Source: Aurantiochytrium sp. KH105 (Eukaryota; Sar; Bigyra; Thraustochytrida; Thraustochytriidae). Taken from it: a stretch of DNA of 64,000 bases. The stretch spans positions 124,001-188,000 of the forward strand of contig BGKB01000055.1 of NCBI GenBank assembly GCA_003116975.1, written 5' to 3'. Shown piece after piece: positions 20,137-30,372 of this stretch. A program made the position numbers and the translations under genes. The notes under the pieces were generated by a model. The model saw nothing but the letters and a program-made list of their open reading frames with translations. It did not search any database and was not told the DNA's origin. How positions within the stretch are numbered: the stretch's first letter is position 1; every line of letters starts with the position of its first letter.

Positions 20137-20162
20137 TAGCTAGCTAGCTAGCTAGCTAGCTC
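20137..20162. repeat. TAGC tetranucleotide microsatellite
   Basis: Six to seven TAGC units; the unit is part of the self-complementary GCTAGC, so the array can form a hairpin. Confidence 0.92.
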
Positions 20163-21865
20163 GTTGCTTTTTCCGTTTCCTCTTCCCACCGCTGCCGCGC
20201 GTGCCTTCCTGCACAAGCCAACGTGCCGCGCAAGCTTTGCTTTTCTGGAGCAAGCGTGCGCGCGGCGAGGAGCTCGTCGCTGGCCGGCGGTCGACCGGAG
20301 CTGTGCCGCAGCCAGCCCAGCCCAGCTAGCTACAGCTCTTGCTCGCATCGCATCGCGAGCCTTTAGAATCATCGCGAAGCAGCGTTTCCCACCATTGTTT
20401 TGCTTGCTGGCTTGCAATGAAGCCCGTTGCCCTTTTCCACTTTTGTTTTCCTATTCACTGTCTCATTATTCTCTTGCGAGTCTTCCAGTCTTGCTTCTTT
20501 CTGTGGGGTGTGCGAGGGACGGACCGCCGCCGCGGCGCGTGCGTCTCCGCCACGAGCGACATCGACGCGCGCAACAGCAGCAGCAGCGGTGCGACCGAGA
20601 GACCAGCCAGCTTGTGCACGCGACAGCGAAGCTTCTTGCAGGCCAATGCGACCAAGACTCGCGTGGCGGTCCTGGACTTGCCCGCGCGGTACCGTGAGCA
20701 AAGAATACAGAAAAGCCGGAGGGAAAAGAGTGACCAAAAGCGTGCCAACTTCTCGTTATGGCACGCGGCTTGGCGCTCGAGGTGCCTCTCGAGCGGCTAT
20801 CGTCCTCGAGCTTGGATCAAGCTACCATCGGAGACGGCTCCGACCCGGTGCACGCGCACGCGCACGCGACATGTTAAGCTCTAAAGAGGCGTTCGCCACG
20901 TGGCGCAGCGTGCATTCGACACGCGCCTGCTGTTGGTCGCGCGTGCAAGGACCCGCGAATTGAATGAGGGTCATGGTCAAGGGCCGTCAATAGGGTCCAA
21001 GCGACCGCGAGCTGAGTCATTGTCGTGCATGGACAACGCTCTCCTTACTCCTAAAATTCCTCCAAATTTGGATGCTCGTGAAGATTCGGAGGATTTTGGT
21101 AAGTTCACCGTCGCGCGCGTGCACGACAGCGGGAAAGAGCGCCGTAACGCAGACAAGTTTATCATTTTCACTCCTCCTTGAGGAGACGCAAACCAAGTCA
21201 AGGCATACACGGATAAAAGGTCGCCGCGTGTCTGCTTGTTCTTGGAGGAGCGATTATGGAATCTTAATGACCGAACGAAAGTAAACTTTTTTCCGGACGC
21301 TATGCAAGTTGATTCGAAAAAAATCCTGCCGCTTGTCGGCGGAGAGACTCGATGTAGTCCATCCATCGAAACCATGTGTAAAAGTTGATTTTTCTCTTGA
21401 CGCCGTCCGTTAAGTAAATCTTCTTGGACGCGGGGCTGCTGCTTGTCGATTTGTAGGGCCTACTCGTTGCGCGGGTTTTTCTTCACGGCTCATCGCAGAT
21501 GCGATAGATACATGGACCGTCGAAGTAAAGAAATCACTTTTCTTCTTGAGGGTCTCAAAATAAGCTTTTCTACGTAACTGCTGGCTCATCGACGCGCTCC
21601 TCGCCAAAGACTAGAAGAAACAAGAATCGATGCGAACCGCGAAAGTTTTCTATCTGCTCAAATTTCTCCAACTCACGCTGCTGTTGAGACAACTCGCGTC
21701 GGCTCATTCCTGAGGCTTACTCCTACCAAGTCCGCTACGCCGCAAAAGCAAAAGTTTTCTTTGACTGAAATCTGGTGCTCGGTACTACAAAAAGTTTCGA
21801 TCGCGTCTTGCTCCATTCACAGAAGGTCTATATCATACTCCACGCAGAAAATTCCATTCAAGTAG

Positions 21866-23527
21866 CTAGCGGTGCGCCGAGCGTGGCGCAGAGACCTCGG
21901 CCAGTGGCTGCCGACAGCGCCGCGATGTGTCCGAGACCCGACGACGCGAATCTGGCGCAGCAGGCGGCGAAAAGGACGACGATGACGATGAGGCATCCGA
22001 AGTGTAGGCGTGCATATTGAGGATCGTCTCGCTCGTGACGGGCGGCATACACTGGCCGCTATAAGGCGGAATCTTGGTGGCAACGCGAAAAAACACCTTG
22101 AGCGAGTACTTTTGGAAAATTGCCCGCTCGTTGGAGCGATTCGCCTGCGTGTGTAGCTCGTGCAATTTCCGCACTACAGCGGCAATCTGCTCCAAGCTGA
22201 AGCCGCAATAGTGGCGGAGCTGCGTTGACCATAGATCATCGTCATCCACGAGACGCGGATCTGCACTAGGTTCAGTCACCACCGCGTGTGAGTCGCTCGC
22301 AAATAGCGTCACGCGCGCAACAAAGACAGCGGCCGCCGCAATCAGAGACGGCACGTAACCAGCGAGCTCGTACGAGGTCAAAGAAAGCTCGAGCAAGTAG
22401 TTTCCAAGCACCTTTTCCTGTTGAGTGATGCGCGCCGCACGCTGGAATCTTCGCATAAACGTCTTTGCGGTGGTCATGGCAAAGCCGTATTCCAAAACCT
22501 TAATCACGCTGGCTTCCATTTTCAACAGCTCGTCCGGCCGGTATGCCCCATCCGCGAGATTCAGAAGGCTTCGCATATTCACTTTGAAAGTCTCCTCGAA
22601 CTTTGTTGCAATCCACAGACAGGCAAGGCCCAGCAGCTGGAGTTTGTCGTGTGTCATTCGTTTGCGCGCAAGGTACCGGTCTACATACCCTACGCTTAAG
22701 TACAGCGTCTCGGTGTTTAACAAAAGCTCCTCTGTCACGTCAACGAGCCAATCCACGAGAATGGCTCGCTTCTGCGGCGTCACGCCCCGTGAGCCGTACT
22801 GTACGTCCCGCATAAAGTCATGCTTTAGCTTGTACTTGGCTTGGAGCTTACACTTGAACGCGTGCACGTCGCGAGCGTACTCGGGTGCATACAGAGGATT
22901 TTTCCCATGAATGCGGTCAATGTCGTCCACATCTCGCGGAAGCTTTGGCGTTGAAGTCGCAGTTTTTGATCGAGGCCCAGCCTTTCGAGCCAGTGAGTCG
23001 CTTGATGCTGACGTTGCCGAGTTTCTCGCCCTGTGTTCACTTGCACGATGTGCACTCGAGCTCGAGCTCGAGCTCGAGGCCCGAATTGCATTCCTGTCCG
23101 GGCGACGGACATCTTGGTTGATCTTGTTCGGATGCTGCCGTTCATCCTCCTCTGGGTCTGCGACGATCGCCTCGTCTTCTCCGAGTTTGACGTTGCTGCG
23201 CTGGGCCGTCTCCGAATTCTTGCGGAACTTGTTTATCTTCTTTTTTGATGAAATGGGCCGCAGGATATCTCTCGAGGACGATGACGACGACGTAGTAGCT
23301 TCAGGTGCGTGTTTGTTGACAGGGAGGTCCCCGAGGACAGCCCTCGGCTGCTTCGAAGACCTGGCATCGACGGAGACGGTGCTCCGCGAAAGGCGGTCGA
23401 GGGCCTTGCGCTTGGCCCTTTTGGCTTTGCGCCGCGCTCTTTCCTCGGGGTCCATTTCGCCCGACGCGCGCGACCCAGAAGCAGAAAAAACCTCTCCCAG
23501 CACCTGTCGCGATCGCCCCTCGCTCAT
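21866..23527 (-). CDS. A/B-type mitotic cyclin
   Basis: 553 residues from the ATG at 23527 (MSEGRSRQVLGEV). The frame is open to 23728, but that extension is Arg-rich and the chosen start places a destruction box right at the N-terminus. Cyclins activate CDKs and are removed by APC/C ubiquitination. Two D-box-like motifs are seen: RQVLGEV at residues 7-13 and RAVLGDLPVN at 62-71, the second very close to classical cyclin A/B boxes. The middle is Ser-rich and basic. The cyclin N box starts near 225, with RAILVDWLVDVTEELLL and KFEETFKVNMRSL; the cyclin C box (about 352-470) has SLTSYELAGYVPSLIAAAA. The length and the MRDVQYGSR-like preamble fit mitotic cyclins. Whether it is A- or B-type needs phylogeny. 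A Ser-rich, basic C-terminal tail follows. Confidence 0.92.
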   Translation of the reverse strand: MSEGRSRQVLGEVFSASGSRASGEMDPEERARRKAKRAKRKALDRLSRSTVSVDARSSKQPRAVLGDLPVNKHAPEATTSSSSSSRDILRPISSKKKINKFRKNSETAQRSNVKLGEDEAIVADPEEDERQHPNKINQDVRRPDRNAIRASSSSSSSSAHRASEHRARNSATSASSDSLARKAGPRSKTATSTPKLPRDVDDIDRIHGKNPLYAPEYARDVHAFKCKLQAKYKLKHDFMRDVQYGSRGVTPQKRAILVDWLVDVTEELLLNTETLYLSVGYVDRYLARKRMTHDKLQLLGLACLWIATKFEETFKVNMRSLLNLADGAYRPDELLKMEASVIKVLEYGFAMTTAKTFMRRFQRAARITQQEKVLGNYLLELSLTSYELAGYVPSLIAAAAVFVARVTLFASDSHAVVTEPSADPRLVDDDDLWSTQLRHYCGFSLEQIAAVVRKLHELHTQANRSNERAIFQKYSLKVFFRVATKIPPYSGQCMPPVTSETILNMHAYTSDASSSSSSFSPPAAPDSRRRVSDTSRRCRQPLAEVSAPRSAHR

Positions 23528-24673
23528 GCTGCCCTGAGCGCGAGCGCGAGGGCGCGGTCTCACAGACCGCGCGAACTTGCGTCGTCTGCGTTGCCGTCCC
23601 GCACGATGCGGTGAACCAAACGTCCAGCGACGAGCCAACGCCCGCAAGAGGATGGGGACGGGGAAGAAGCGCGCCCGCCGCCAGTCCTGCTGGCGAGACG
23701 CCCTGCGCCGCGCTGCTCGCCGCCGCACGCCCAGCCGGACGCGGCAGGCCTCGCGAGAGCGCTGTATCAGGGTCTGGCCGCCTCGACGCCCGCGGCACGG
23801 TTTTTTTCCATGCCCTGTGTTTTAGGCCTCGCGCACGATTTTTCCCTCTGCGTCGCCTAAATTTAGCCTAACCTCCGCCGAGGTCTCTCGATCTGGGAGA
23901 TTGGTCGCCGCAAGAGCTACGGAAGGAAGGGATAGAGGAAGGGAGGCAGGGAATAAATCGAGGTGGGTGGGTGGCGGGAAGGAAATAGATGGTCATGACC
24001 GTGCCTTGCGACAAAAGAAAAACTTGATCATGCAGACTTGACCTCCTTCTTGATGGAACGAAGACATATGACTCTGCCAAGTCCGTAGCTATAACGAGTC
24101 CCTTTTTTGTCCATTCATGCAAGGAAGCTTCGTAGAAATCTGTAAAGCTACTCTTTACTCTAAAATCAATCTACAATTCGTGTTCTTTGCCGTAGAAAAC
24201 CAGGTGACAAGCCTTGCAAATAAGCCTTGTGGAAGGACAACGAAAGGAAAAGGCTTTCTGGTTCTTCCCGTTTGCGTAAATTCTGTAAAGCTAATCTTTT
24301 CCAATGCCAAGCCCTTGCGTCTTTTTTCCCTCAAGCGCGAGAACTGGATTGATCGTGTTTTCTGTCGTAGGAAACCAGGTGAGGAGCCTCGCAAAGGAGC
24401 CTTGCAAGAGAGCAAGGAAAGGAAAAGGCTTTCTGGATCTTCTTGTTTGCATGAATGTAGAAGAAGAGAGGAGACGTAGCGGGCGTCCTTTCAGAGTCAG
24501 AAACGCAAAGGGATCGTAGACTCGCTGCCCTCGCGAAGCGCGACAGGTCGACGGAGAACCAAGGAAAAGAGAAAACGTGAAGTTTGACACCGTGGCGCGC
24601 AATTATGTGTTTGTATGTGCAATCTAATGACATGAAGGAAAGGCCGGCCTGGGGAGAGTATACCAAGGCAGGC
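23528..24673. other. Intergenic region with a 175-bp tandem duplication
   Basis: It holds the cyclin promoter (left part) and the 3' flank of the acidic protein gene (right part). The right half contains a diverged tandem duplication described separately. ORFs here are short and not recognised. Confidence 0.5.
24181..24456. repeat. Diverged tandem duplication, period 175 bp
   Basis: 24181-24281 aligns without gaps to 24356-24456 with about 80 of 101 matches. Shared landmarks are CCAGGTGA, GAGCCTTG/AAGCCTTG and GGAAAAGGCTTTCTGG. A further short match, TCTGTAAAGCTAxTCTT, links 24139 and about 24282. Neither unit is clearly coding. Confidence 0.8.
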
Positions 24674-24754
24674 TCAAGTATGAAGACCCCGCTGCGGGGT
24701 CATGACCAGCGGGCTCGTGACGGGCGTTGCGTCGACGCTCGTGCGGCGGCGGGC

Positions 24755-24785
<31 letters not shown>

Positions 24786-26377
24786 TGACGATGGAGTGCC
24801 GGCGTGTCGGCCTCGCTCTCTGCCGAAGCGTCTTCTGCTTCGGCATCATAGCTGGGGACAACCGGGGACGCCGACGTCGGGCGCTCAGGAGTTTTCACCA
24901 TCTCGTGACGGAGCGCGTCCAGGTCGCGCGGGTTGCGCTTGGGCTTGACGGGTTCTGGCTCGCGGCGCACGCGTACAATGCCGGGAGAATAAAAGGCCGC
25001 CGGACCCACAGCTGCCGGCGAGACCATGCCAGCAAGGCGCCCCGAGCTGACATTGCCACGACTCGCTGCGGGACTGGCGCTATTGACCGTGTTGGCTGCG
25101 TTGGCGAACCTTGCAATCGTTGTAGGAAGGCCTCTAAAGCCAATGGACGCGCCGGGACTCATGCTTCCAATGCTCGAAAACCGTGTGCGCCGTTGGGTCT
25201 GCTTGGTGCCTTGGAAGAGCCTGCGCTGCGCACGCCTTCTACGGCGGCGCTCCATTTCTATGGCCGGGTCCTGCGTCAATGTGCGGCGAAGGGACCGGCG
25301 ATTATGCGACGAGATCACGCCTCTGTACTTGTCGACAAGAAAAGCACGAGAGGCAGGGGATCGAGAAGACGTCGACGTCGATGTGGCCGTGAGGCTAAGG
25401 TGGCGGCGGCGGTGCCGGCTCCGGTGCCAGCGGATGCTGGAGTTCACCTCGCGCCCCACGTGGCCGATTTCGTCTCCCTCTTCTTCATCGTCCTCGTCGT
25501 TATCAGAGTCATCATCGCCATCATCGTCGTACATTACGTGGCGGGCGCGACGGTGATTATATTGATGATGATGATGGAACTGGCGACGACGGTCGCCCTC
25601 GTACATGTCGACGTCGTCGTCATCATCCTCGACTGCGTCCTCGTCATCGCTGAAGACAATGGCATGGCGAGCGCCAAGCTCGCGACGGATCTGGTACGAG
25701 GCGCGTCGTGCAGACCTGCGCTGGCGGGGGAACGTGGGCTCGCCGTCGACCTCGAACTGATTGTATTCATCGTCATCAGCTGCATCGTCCTCCTCGTCGT
25801 CGGTCGCTTCCACGCGCGTACGTCGGGCACGTGTCCGACGGGATGCCGACCGCACAAACGATCTCGATACTTGCTCGTGGCGCGGTTCGAGGTTGGTGTG
25901 AGCAAGGCCGAGGCCGCGGTCCCACCCACGATGGTAGTTGTCATTACGGTCAATGGCGATGGCCGTCCTGGCGATGGCAATGCAGTCTGCCACGAGCGAG
26001 CGCTGCAGTCTACTTACTTGGCGCTCCGAACTCATCATGGACGGCGCCAGACCTGCTGAAGTGGTCGTGATCGCCGTCGTTGAAGGAGCAGCGCCAGAAG
26101 ACGCAGACGACGACGAAGAAGAAGAAGAAGAAGAAGAAGTCGACGACGACGATGAGGACGATGCTGCCGCCGCCGCTGCCGCCGCTGCTGCCGCTGCCGC
26201 CCGGGCCGAGTTGCCGGCGATGAGCGGCAGCATCACCGAGCACCAGTGCTGGTCCTCATCGAGCTGCTGCGCCCTCGCCTCGGCTCTGCTCGTCCCCTCG
26301 CCGCGCGCCTGTCTCGCCGCGGAGGTTAGGTTCGCAGGCCCGCCTCCTCGTTTCGCCGCCATCGGCATCGCCATCAA
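24674..26377 (-). CDS. Acidic, serine-rich protein of unknown function
   Basis: 567 residues. Low-complexity throughout: an Ala run and a long Ser run (about 60-95), then acidic blocks such as DDEDAVEDDDDDVDMYEGD and a second Asp/Glu block, with a short His run between them and Arg-rich patches. The second half has many proline-directed Ser/Thr sites (MSPG, VSPA, YSPG, KTPERP, TSPL, MTPQ), a pattern typical of nuclear proteins phosphorylated by CDK or MAPK. No folded domain is recognised. The antisense strand also carries a long ORF (24584-26059), but the acidic blocks and SP/TP motifs favour the minus strand. I infer a nuclear or chromatin-associated disordered protein. Confidence 0.55.
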
Positions 26378-27924
26378 GCAAGTGCAGCTCGCTCGCGCCG
26401 CCAGCAGGCTCGCGCGCGACGCAGGCCGGCCGAGCAGCAGGCGCGCCGGGTGGCAGGCGGGCAGTCTCGGGCCGCGCGCCGCCCGCTCGCGGCTGCCTCG
26501 CCTCGCCTCGCCTCGCCTCGCCTCCGCTCGCGCGTCTAACCGCGGCTCTTCGGGCTCTGCCGCGCCTTCTACTCAACCACCTCGCCGCCCTTGCCTCCGT
26601 CGGGCGCGCTAACTACGGGGGACGCGCGCCGCCCGTCCCCGCGGCGGCGGTTTGCGCCGCTTGCGCGCGCGGTTTGCTGCACTTGCGGGCGCGGTTTGCC
26701 GCACTTGCGGGCTGCCGCGCCGCACTGCGCCCGGCCGCCCGCCCGCGCCGCGGGAAAAAACCCGCGCCTGCTGGGGCGCCCAACGACGGCGACGGCGACG
26801 GCGACGGCCACGACGACGCGCCCGAGGGCCGCTCAACCGCCGCGGGCGAGAGGGAGGGCGAGGAAGGGAAAGGAAAGGAAAGGCAGGAAAACCTGCGCCG
26901 GGTTTCAGGGTGGTGCGCGGGCTGGTCGGTGTCCGCAGCGCGACTCGTCGCGGAGGAAAAATCCTGCCAGGATCGGCGCCAGGATCGAGCAGGATAAAGA
27001 GTTCGAGGAGGCGTGAGCGGGTGGGTCACGCGTGGGACGCGCCGTCCATGGACGACTGGATCGCCTGCGCTGGCTGCCACCTTGAAGAGGCGCGGCGCCG
27101 GCGGGAATATCGAGACGAGGCTGGCCGGAGTCGTCCTGACGAGACTGTTTTGGCGGGCGCGAGCGCGTGGGTGGGCGTGATGATGGCGGCGGCGGCGGCG
27201 AGGCCGGAGACAATGAATGGCTCGAAGCGAGGGGGATCGTGCGCCTTTGGATGCAGTGCTATGCTTGCTCTGTTTGCTTGCTTGCTTGATGAGCGAAGAA
27301 TCTAACGACCGGAGCAAGCAAGGCAGGTAGATAGATGGCCACGACGGGTGTGGCGTGATCGAGTGCATGCATGGGCAAGGATGACCAACTGTAAAGGCTA
27401 ACGACCTCTCGTGCGCGTCGCGCATCGCGTCGCCTTCTTGCGTGCGATGGATGGAAAAGAGCAGCGCTGTAGGTTGATTGCGAGGTAGGGGAGATATCCC
27501 AGGTATGCATACCACTGGCAGAGCATGAAATCAACCGACAAGAACGTCTCGCAGTGCATGCACGTATGCAAACGTAGATCAGATCATCGTCGTTACCGCC
27601 GACTCGTCTTCGTGTTCACGATGGATTGAAAAGGGCAGCGTTGATCGATTGATCGTGAGGTAAAGAAGAGACCCCGGATGCAAGCTAGTATGAGAAAACA
27701 ACCGCCAAGAACTTTCGCATGCACGCTTGCTTGCATGAATGCATGCGAATATAGATGAGATCATCATTGTTATGGCCGTGGCCAATTCATTCATCCTGCT
27801 CTCGGGGGAGAGGCCGTTGGTGTAAGAATCATTTATGAAAAGAGAGAGAGAGATGTCAGAAATTACAGAGAAAAGAAGAAGAAAGACTAGACACAGATGA
27901 CGCAGACAGACAGCAAGAGATCAG
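26378..27924. other. Intergenic region, GC-rich left half, duplicated right half
   Basis: 26378-27250 is extremely GC-rich and full of overlapping Arg/Pro-rich ORFs on both strands, which I take as composition artefacts and promoter sequence of the acidic-protein gene. 27300-27900 is AT-richer and contains a tandem duplication (period about 175 bp) and many TGCATGCA-type words, in the 3' flank of the TMEM163-like gene. Confidence 0.5.
27445..27793. repeat. Diverged tandem duplication, period about 174-177 bp
   Basis: The unit starting at 27445 (CGATGGATGGAAAAG) is repeated from 27619 (CGATGGATTGAAAAG). Shared order of landmarks: GGCAGCG or AGCAGCG, GATTG...GAGGTA, AACCG, CAAGAAC, TGCATG, GATxAGATCATC, GTTA...GCC. 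Small gaps are needed. It is unrelated in sequence to the duplication at 24181-24456 but has almost the same period. Confidence 0.7.
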
Positions 27925-28848
27925 CTAGACCATGTCCATGTCCAGAGGCTTGAGATCAATATGGCTATCCTCGTCGCCAGCTTCGACGCCTTCGATTCGC
28001 GACGAATAGGCGGGCGGAAACCAAAAGGCACGGCGATACCATTTCCATTTGTGCAAAATGTATGCACCATAGAGCAAGAAGCAAATAGAGACAAACATGG
28101 CAATGACCGAATCGAACCACCACATCTTTGGATGGTCTTCGTGCACCGAGATGGCAATAATGGCACTGAGACTGAGCATTGCAGAACCCGCGGCAGCCAC
28201 GGCGTCCTCAAAGAGGGCATTACTTTTCAACTCAATACCGACATGTGCCTTGAGCAGACCGAGAATGCTCAAAGCAAGGAAACTGAAAACACTGACAACA
28301 AGGATACCCGTCTCATCAACGGTCTTGCTCTTGTCCGCAAGGTGCACGCAGGAGTCAATAAAGACGATGATGCCCGTGGCAAGCAGCGAGAGTCCGATGA
28401 GGGCCTGGGCGCGTCCCTCGCGACGCTTGTGGAGTTGGTCATCGTGGGTAGCTCCTTGGAACCTCCAGAGGATGACAAAGCTGCTTAGGATATCGACGAG
28501 GGCCTCGAGGCCATAGGCAAGCATGAGCGCGCTGTGGCCCCCGACAGCGAAGCCAATGCCTACAGATGAAGTGATGATCGTGAGCGCGACGGACAACCAC
28601 GAGAGCACGCGGGCCTCCACGGTCGTGGGGTATCTCCATCGCTGCAGGGAGCACAGGTTTGTGAACATACCGCAGCGACCATGGGCGCGCAGTTCGCCCA
28701 CGTTGGTGGCGTGGCGCCCAGGCCCGCTATCGTTGTCGTCCTCGTCGTCCTCCTCGGCCTCGCGCAGGACCTCGTCCAGTTCGCCCATGTCGTTCGCGGC
28801 GGCGTTTTCCGCCGACTCGCCGCCGCTTCCACCGCTGCGCGTGAGCAT
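27925..28848 (-). CDS. Multi-pass membrane protein, TMEM163 / cation-diffusion-facilitator-like
   Basis: 307 residues. A hydrophilic acidic N-terminus (about 1-75, with EEDDEDDNDSG) precedes six hydrophobic segments. The second helix reads HSALMLAYGLEALVDILSSF, resembling the metal-site helix of CDF/TMEM163 proteins, where Asp residues of helix 2 and helix 5 bind Zn(II). Helix 4 is followed by KSNALFEDAVAAAGSAML and helix 5 by WWFDSVIAMFVSICFLLYGA, keeping the paired Asp pattern. TMEM163 proteins export or store zinc in vesicles. The C-terminus ends in an acidic DLKPLDMDMV. Family assignment is by motif and layout; substrate is inferred. It lies head-to-tail upstream of the acidic-protein gene. 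Confidence 0.72.
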   Translation of the reverse strand: MLTRSGGSGGESAENAAANDMGELDEVLREAEEDDEDDNDSGPGRHATNVGELRAHGRCGMFTNLCSLQRWRYPTTVEARVLSWLSVALTIITSSVGIGFAVGGHSALMLAYGLEALVDILSSFVILWRFQGATHDDQLHKRREGRAQALIGLSLLATGIIVFIDSCVHLADKSKTVDETGILVVSVFSFLALSILGLLKAHVGIELKSNALFEDAVAAAGSAMLSLSAIIAISVHEDHPKMWWFDSVIAMFVSICFLLYGAYILHKWKWYRRAFWFPPAYSSRIEGVEAGDEDSHIDLKPLDMDMV

Positions 28849-29172
28849 GCTGTCGCTCGCTCTTGCGCGCGTTCACGTAGCTGCCTATCTGTCTGCGCGA
28901 CTGTCGGCGGTGCGAGTCTGGCTGCGCGCGCGCTGTCTGGGGCCGCCGCAGGCTGTGCTGGCTGTGCCACTAACGTGTAGCAAATTGATAGAAGCTCAGG
29001 CGAGCCTGGCGACGCGTGATGACCTGTGAGTTGATGATGCAGTAGTTGTGGTGTCACGAAGGAGAAGCGGAGGTGGAGGAGGAGCTCGCGGCAGCGGCTT
29101 CTGCAAAAGTTAAGCTGCCATTGCTGGTGATGATGTGTGGAGTCTAGACAGAAGCCACACCATTGCGGCTAC

Positions 29173-29179
29173 TATAAAA
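29173..29179 (+). promoter_or_regulatory. Candidate TATA box
   Basis: TATAAAA in a CTATAAAAG context. It is the clearest TATA-like element noticed in the window, but no convincing gene follows it. Confidence 0.25.
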
Positions 29180-29956
29180 GCTCTTGTGTGCGTGAATGAA
29201 TCGATGCCTGAGGAGGATCGGCGGGTCGACTTTCTGCTTCAACGTCATCTTCTGCTTCAACAGCGGCTTCTTCTTCTCCAAATTCTTCTTTTTTCATTTT
29301 TGTCGAATGACGACCTTTCAATCAAGACGATGTTGCCCGTAGCATACAAAAATCTGGTTTTGCAAAAGATGGCATACTTTTCTTTTTTTCTTTTTTACAA
29401 TGACAGAAGCGACAGATCAAGGTCTGATTTGAGCCTCGGTACTTTGTGTCCGGTGTACGATGGCCCCGAATCGAAAAAGTCTTCGCTAGCGTTGCAGAGC
29501 AAGCAAACCATTGCCACACCAGCACGGAAGACCGTTACGATGAAACTGAAGTTCACAAGCGTGGATTTTTTCACGGCGTTGGCGAGCAAGAGCTTCACGC
29601 ATCGAATCATGGGTCAGTTGAAGTTGCAAGACACTGCAGGTGCTGCAGCTGCAGGCGGCGCAGGAGCACGCAAACGCGAACGCCAAGTCTTTGAAGACCA
29701 CCACAAGCGTGCCGGCGAGGGCCGGTGCCGCTACCGCTCTCCTTTCGTCTCGTGTGCGTGGCGATCTCTGACGAGTTTGTCGATTTTCTGATCAACAGCA
29801 ACAGCAATGCAAAGGTGTGTCGCGCGCAGTCGCGCAAGGGACCGAGATTTAGTCCAATACTGGAGCGGTCGCTTACATCATCGCCACACGCGCAATCGGA
29901 AGATGCGCATGCACACGCGCCAGCCAGCAAAAGAGCGAGAGAGCGAGCGCGCGCGC

Positions 29957-29958
<2 letters not shown>

Positions 29959-29988
<30 letters not shown>
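29959..29988. repeat. GA dinucleotide microsatellite
   Basis: Fifteen or so GA units following a short CG run. Confidence 0.92.
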
Positions 29989-29991
<3 letters not shown>

Positions 29992-30040
29992 CAGCTGGCA
30001 GACGGCAAGGCTGGAGCGGCCGTGAGAAAAAGGAAGAAAA

Positions 30041-30120
30041 CATGATGATGATGATGATGAAGATGATGATGATGATGCTGGCGAGGTCGAGAGAAACACA
30101 AGAAAAAATGATGATGATGA
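30041..30120. repeat. GAT trinucleotide microsatellites
   Basis: Three short clusters of ATG/GAT units (around 30041-30060, 30064-30078 and 30109-30120) separated by unique sequence. Confidence 0.85.
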
Positions 30121-30372
30121 TTACGATCAAAGAAATGATGAAAAGTAAGTTACACAGAGTTTCACAAAAATGTTCTTCCTGAGCTAGAGACCGGGACGGG
30201 CCAAAGAAGTGCAGACAGACAGAGCAAGCCGCGTCGTAGACAGAGCCAGGCGTAGTAAATTGCAGGGCAGAACAGGGCGGGCAGGGGCAGTGCGTAGCAT
30301 AGTCAGAGAAGAAAGAAAACAGAGAAAACAACGGAATCGCTTGCTTGCTTGTTGGCTTGCTCACTCGCTCGC

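Larger units (their letters stand above)
17853..21865. other. Repeat-rich intergenic region, 4 kb
   Basis: No recognised gene. It is rich in GC microsatellites (GCAA at 18318-18381, TAGC at 20137-20162, dispersed GCTG/CCAG near 19190, 19430-19500 and 19825-19860), plus a poly-G run near 19303. Overlapping ORFs of 60-250 codons on both strands at 18320-20900 have Arg/Ala/Ser-rich shuffled composition and look spurious. The last part, 20960-21860, is less GC-rich and holds one frame with few stops that may be a decayed gene. It ends 5 bases from the stop of the cyclin gene. Confidence 0.5.
28849..30372. other. Intergenic region, 1.5 kb, with microsatellites and a possible small gene
   Basis: It contains the promoter of the TMEM163-like gene and the 3' flank of the MYB gene. 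A plus-strand TATAAAA lies at 29173-29179, followed by a plus-strand ORF of 218 codons (29135-29791) that has no recognisable domain and starts upstream of the TATA box, so I do not annotate it as a gene. GA and GAT microsatellites follow. Confidence 0.45.

Noticed and set aside
24584-26059. Plus-strand ORF of 491 codons
   Set aside because: It is antisense to the acidic/serine-rich gene. Its hydrophobic Val/Ile runs are the complement of Asp/His codons.
29135-29791. Plus-strand ORF of 218 codons near a TATA box
   Set aside because: The start lies upstream of the TATA motif and no domain is visible. It is kept only as a note.
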